Positions 8,011-9,297 of a DNA stretch of 9,297 nucleotides are shown here, piece after piece; position 1 is the stretch's first letter; each line of letters starts with the position of its first letter. This stretch comes from Clostridia bacterium. Lineage in GTDB: Bacteria; Bacillota; Clostridia; Oscillospirales; CAG-272. The stretch covers positions 1-9,297 of the forward strand of contig JAFQJX010000038.1 in NCBI GenBank assembly GCA_017397205.1, read 5' to 3'. The notes under the pieces were generated by a model that saw nothing but the letters and a program-made list of their open reading frames with translations, ran no database searches and was not told where the DNA came from. A program made the translations under genes and the position numbers.

Positions 8011-8133
8011 CCGCACCCAAGCCCCGACACAAACGCGGCGCCTCCCCATCGCGCGCCGGCCGTCGCTCCTCGCTGCCGTCGCGGCAAGCACCGCTCCCAA
8101 GCAACCGCATTTCCCCGTTAAAAGCAAAAAAGT

Positions 8134-8171
8134 ACGCCCCGATAGGCAATCCGCTATCGGGGCGTTTTTTT
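8134..8171. terminator. Bidirectional terminator between ymdB and the MazG-like gene
   Basis: ACGCCCCGATAG (8134-8145) pairs with CTATCGGGGCGT (8154-8165), a perfect 12-bp stem with an 8-base loop. T-runs flank it both ways: T7 on the plus strand (8165-8171), and a six-T run just past the stem on the minus strand (opposite the A-run at 8126-8131). It ends the convergent genes stopping at 8010 (+) and 8178 (-). The 120 bases between the ymdB stop and this stem hold no gene that I can support. Confidence 0.95.
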
Positions 8172-8177
8172 GTTGAA

Positions 8178-8510
8178 TTACCACCGCTTCATGTTGCGCG
8201 TAAACTTATCCGTGTAGGCCTTTTTAAGCTCCTCGGCGGTGATTCCATAGCACAGCAAAACGTCGTTATAATACATCAGAACGTCTGCAAGCTCCTCAAC
8301 AAGACTTTTTCTCAAGGCCTCGTCGGTGCAAGACCTTTGCCCGCCATTCTTCTTAATAATATCTATGACCTCTCCAATTTCGCCAAGCATCCAAAGCAAT
8401 TTGTTTTGCCCTGTCTCACAAGAGATTTGCTCCCACTTGTCCTTGTACTTTTCTTGCAGCTTTCTCTGCATTTTAAGCATTTCGGTAATGCCAAAATCCG
8501 TCATTTCCAT
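8178..8510 (-). CDS. MazG-like nucleotide pyrophosphohydrolase
   Basis: A 110-residue all-helical protein with the metal-binding signature of the MazG/dUTPase-like NTP pyrophosphohydrolase group: E44-x-x-E47 (GEIGEVID) and E73-x-x-D76 (EELADVLMYY). Members cleave NTPs or dNTPs to monophosphate and pyrophosphate, often as house-cleaning enzymes. The substrate cannot be told from sequence here. It has a single MazG domain, much shorter than two-domain MazG, and resembles stand-alone MazG-like proteins of Bacillota and their phages. The start is ATG at 8508-8510 with AAAGGA about 10 bases upstream; a second ATG two codons on is possible. It stands alone, convergent with ymdB. No toxin-antitoxin partner or phage gene is seen next to it. 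Confidence 0.85.
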   Translation of the reverse strand: MEMTDFGITEMLKMQRKLQEKYKDKWEQISCETGQNKLLWMLGEIGEVIDIIKKNGGQRSCTDEALRKSLVEELADVLMYYNDVLLCYGITAEELKKAYTDKFTRNMKRW

Positions 8511-8619
8511 CTCGTCCCTGTCCTTTAGTTCACGTTCATTCGTTGTCTAAAGCGCGTCGCTTTTCTCGGCTATGCAGCTCCCTTTTCACAGAGTCCTATC
8601 AAGGAGGAGCCGAAAAGGA

Positions 8620-9297
8620 TTATTCCTTTGGGGTATTCTCGGTGTCGCCGCTCGTACCCGTGGGCACGGCGTCTATGGCAGGGGCGGCCTCGCCCGATGC
8701 AAGGGGTGCGGGGTCGGAGGCGGGGTCTGCGGGCAGAATCTCGGGGAGCAGCCCCTCTGCGCGAAGCTTATCCTCCACCTCGCGGCGCTTTCCCTTTTCA
8801 ATTTTTGAAAGGTAGCCGATGGAGAGCAGGTTTGCCACGCCGTCAAGGAGGAGCCCGATTCCCAGGAGCCGTGCGGCAAGCACCTCCTCGCTTGAGAGGT
8901 CAAACTGCTTGCGTACCAGAATGGCACCGAATACCAGCGTTGAGACGGCAAGGGCAAGCATCACCCACCAGAGCCAGGACCTGTACCTCTTGGAAAGAAT
9001 GGCGGTTTGCAGCTTGAATGCCCCGTCAATCAGCAGCACCAAGCCGCAGGCAAAAATCAGGTAGGAAAAGGCGCCCTCTCTCGCAAAGCACATAAAGCCG
9101 CCGCAGACGATACAAAAGCCGCCGAGAATCATGCGGCACCAGAAGCCGAAGCCGCGCCCGCGCTTTGCAAGCGTCAGCGCCACGTACACCGCGGCAAACA
9201 CGAGGGCAGTGATACCAATCGCGACGCGCACGCCGTTCAGGGCGCGGTCAGGAAACGAAAGAAACAGCACCCCTGCCCCCACAAACAAAAGGGCAAA
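8620..9297 (-). CDS. DUF308/HdeD-like multi-pass membrane protein, N-terminus outside window
   Basis: The frame is open to the right edge and continues past the first possible start there (TTG at 9288), reading FALLFVGAGVLFLSF from the edge, so the gene is cut at its 5' end. Counting from that TTG there are 222 residues with about six hydrophobic helices: 1-12 (partial), 20-40, 49-68, 73-95, 104-124 and 141-160. The short pairs of helices with Gly-rich turns (LILGGF-like, LLLIDGAFKL, GIGLLLDGVANLL) are typical of DUF308/HdeD-type proteins, whose role in Gram-positive bacteria is unknown. A charged stretch after the last helix (KIEKGKRREVEDKLRAEG) leads into a Pro/Ala/Asp-rich, probably disordered tail ending TENTPKE, with the stop at 8620-8622. 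I see no clear terminator in the 109 bases before the MazG-like gene, so the two might share a transcript. Confidence 0.75.
   Translation of the reverse strand, partial: FALLFVGAGVLFLSFPDRALNGVRVAIGITALVFAAVYVALTLAKRGRGFGFWCRMILGGFCIVCGGFMCFAREGAFSYLIFACGLVLLIDGAFKLQTAILSKRYRSWLWWVMLALAVSTLVFGAILVRKQFDLSSEEVLAARLLGIGLLLDGVANLLSIGYLSKIEKGKRREVEDKLRAEGLLPEILPADPASDPAPLASGEAAPAIDAVPTGTSGDTENTPKE

Noticed and set aside
8011..8130. Small proline-rich reading frames after ymdB
   Set aside because: They are continuations of shadow frames with no start or ribosome site of their own.
7111..8184. Minus-strand open frame of 357 codons opposite ymdB
   Set aside because: Antisense shadow. It also crosses two clear terminators and overlaps the end of the MazG-like gene.
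8511..8619. Possible terminator between the DUF308 gene and the MazG-like gene
   Set aside because: Complementary pieces exist (for example TCGGCT with AGCCGA), but the loop is long, the stem is interrupted and no T-tract follows on the minus strand.

Overview
This window is most likely from a fairly GC-rich member of the Clostridia (Bacillota), plausibly a gut-type Oscillospirales-like lineage. The evidence is the HrcA/CIRCE heat-shock operon in the order hrcA-grpE-dnaK-dnaJ, the RNase Y-YmdB pair, consensus SigA-type promoters and strong AGGAGG-type ribosome binding sites. The genus cannot be read from these genes. The content is mainly conserved core genes; I found no CRISPR array, transposase, phage module, defence system, tRNA or rRNA.

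Layout, left to right. Positions 1-252 hold the possible tail of a plus-strand gene, a strong two-way terminator and a short symmetrical element that may be a dispersed repeat. Positions 253-5053 carry the chaperone operon on the minus strand: hrcA (repressor), grpE (nucleotide exchange factor), dnaK (Hsp70) and dnaJ (Hsp40). It is driven by a TTGACA-N17-TATATT promoter with a perfect CIRCE operator just after the expected transcription start, so HrcA represses its own operon and its three chaperone partners. The grpE-dnaK and dnaK-dnaJ spacers each carry GC-rich hairpins.

Positions 5098-5606 are a divergent intergenic region of about 500 bases. It holds the hrcA promoter, an orphan CIRCE half-site, a long palindrome, a terminator-like hairpin, a perfect-consensus promoter (TTGACA-N17-TATAAT) reading right, and a leader of about 225 bases before rny that can fold into several hairpins. 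This leader is the least explained part of the window.

Positions 5607-8010 carry rny (membrane-anchored RNase Y) and ymdB (metallophosphoesterase), a pairing also found in Bacillus, but here separated by a strong intrinsic terminator. A two-way terminator at 8134-8171 closes ymdB and the convergent minus-strand gene for a MazG-like nucleotide pyrophosphohydrolase (8178-8510). The right edge (8620-9297, minus) is a DUF308/HdeD-like multi-pass membrane protein whose N-terminus lies outside the window.
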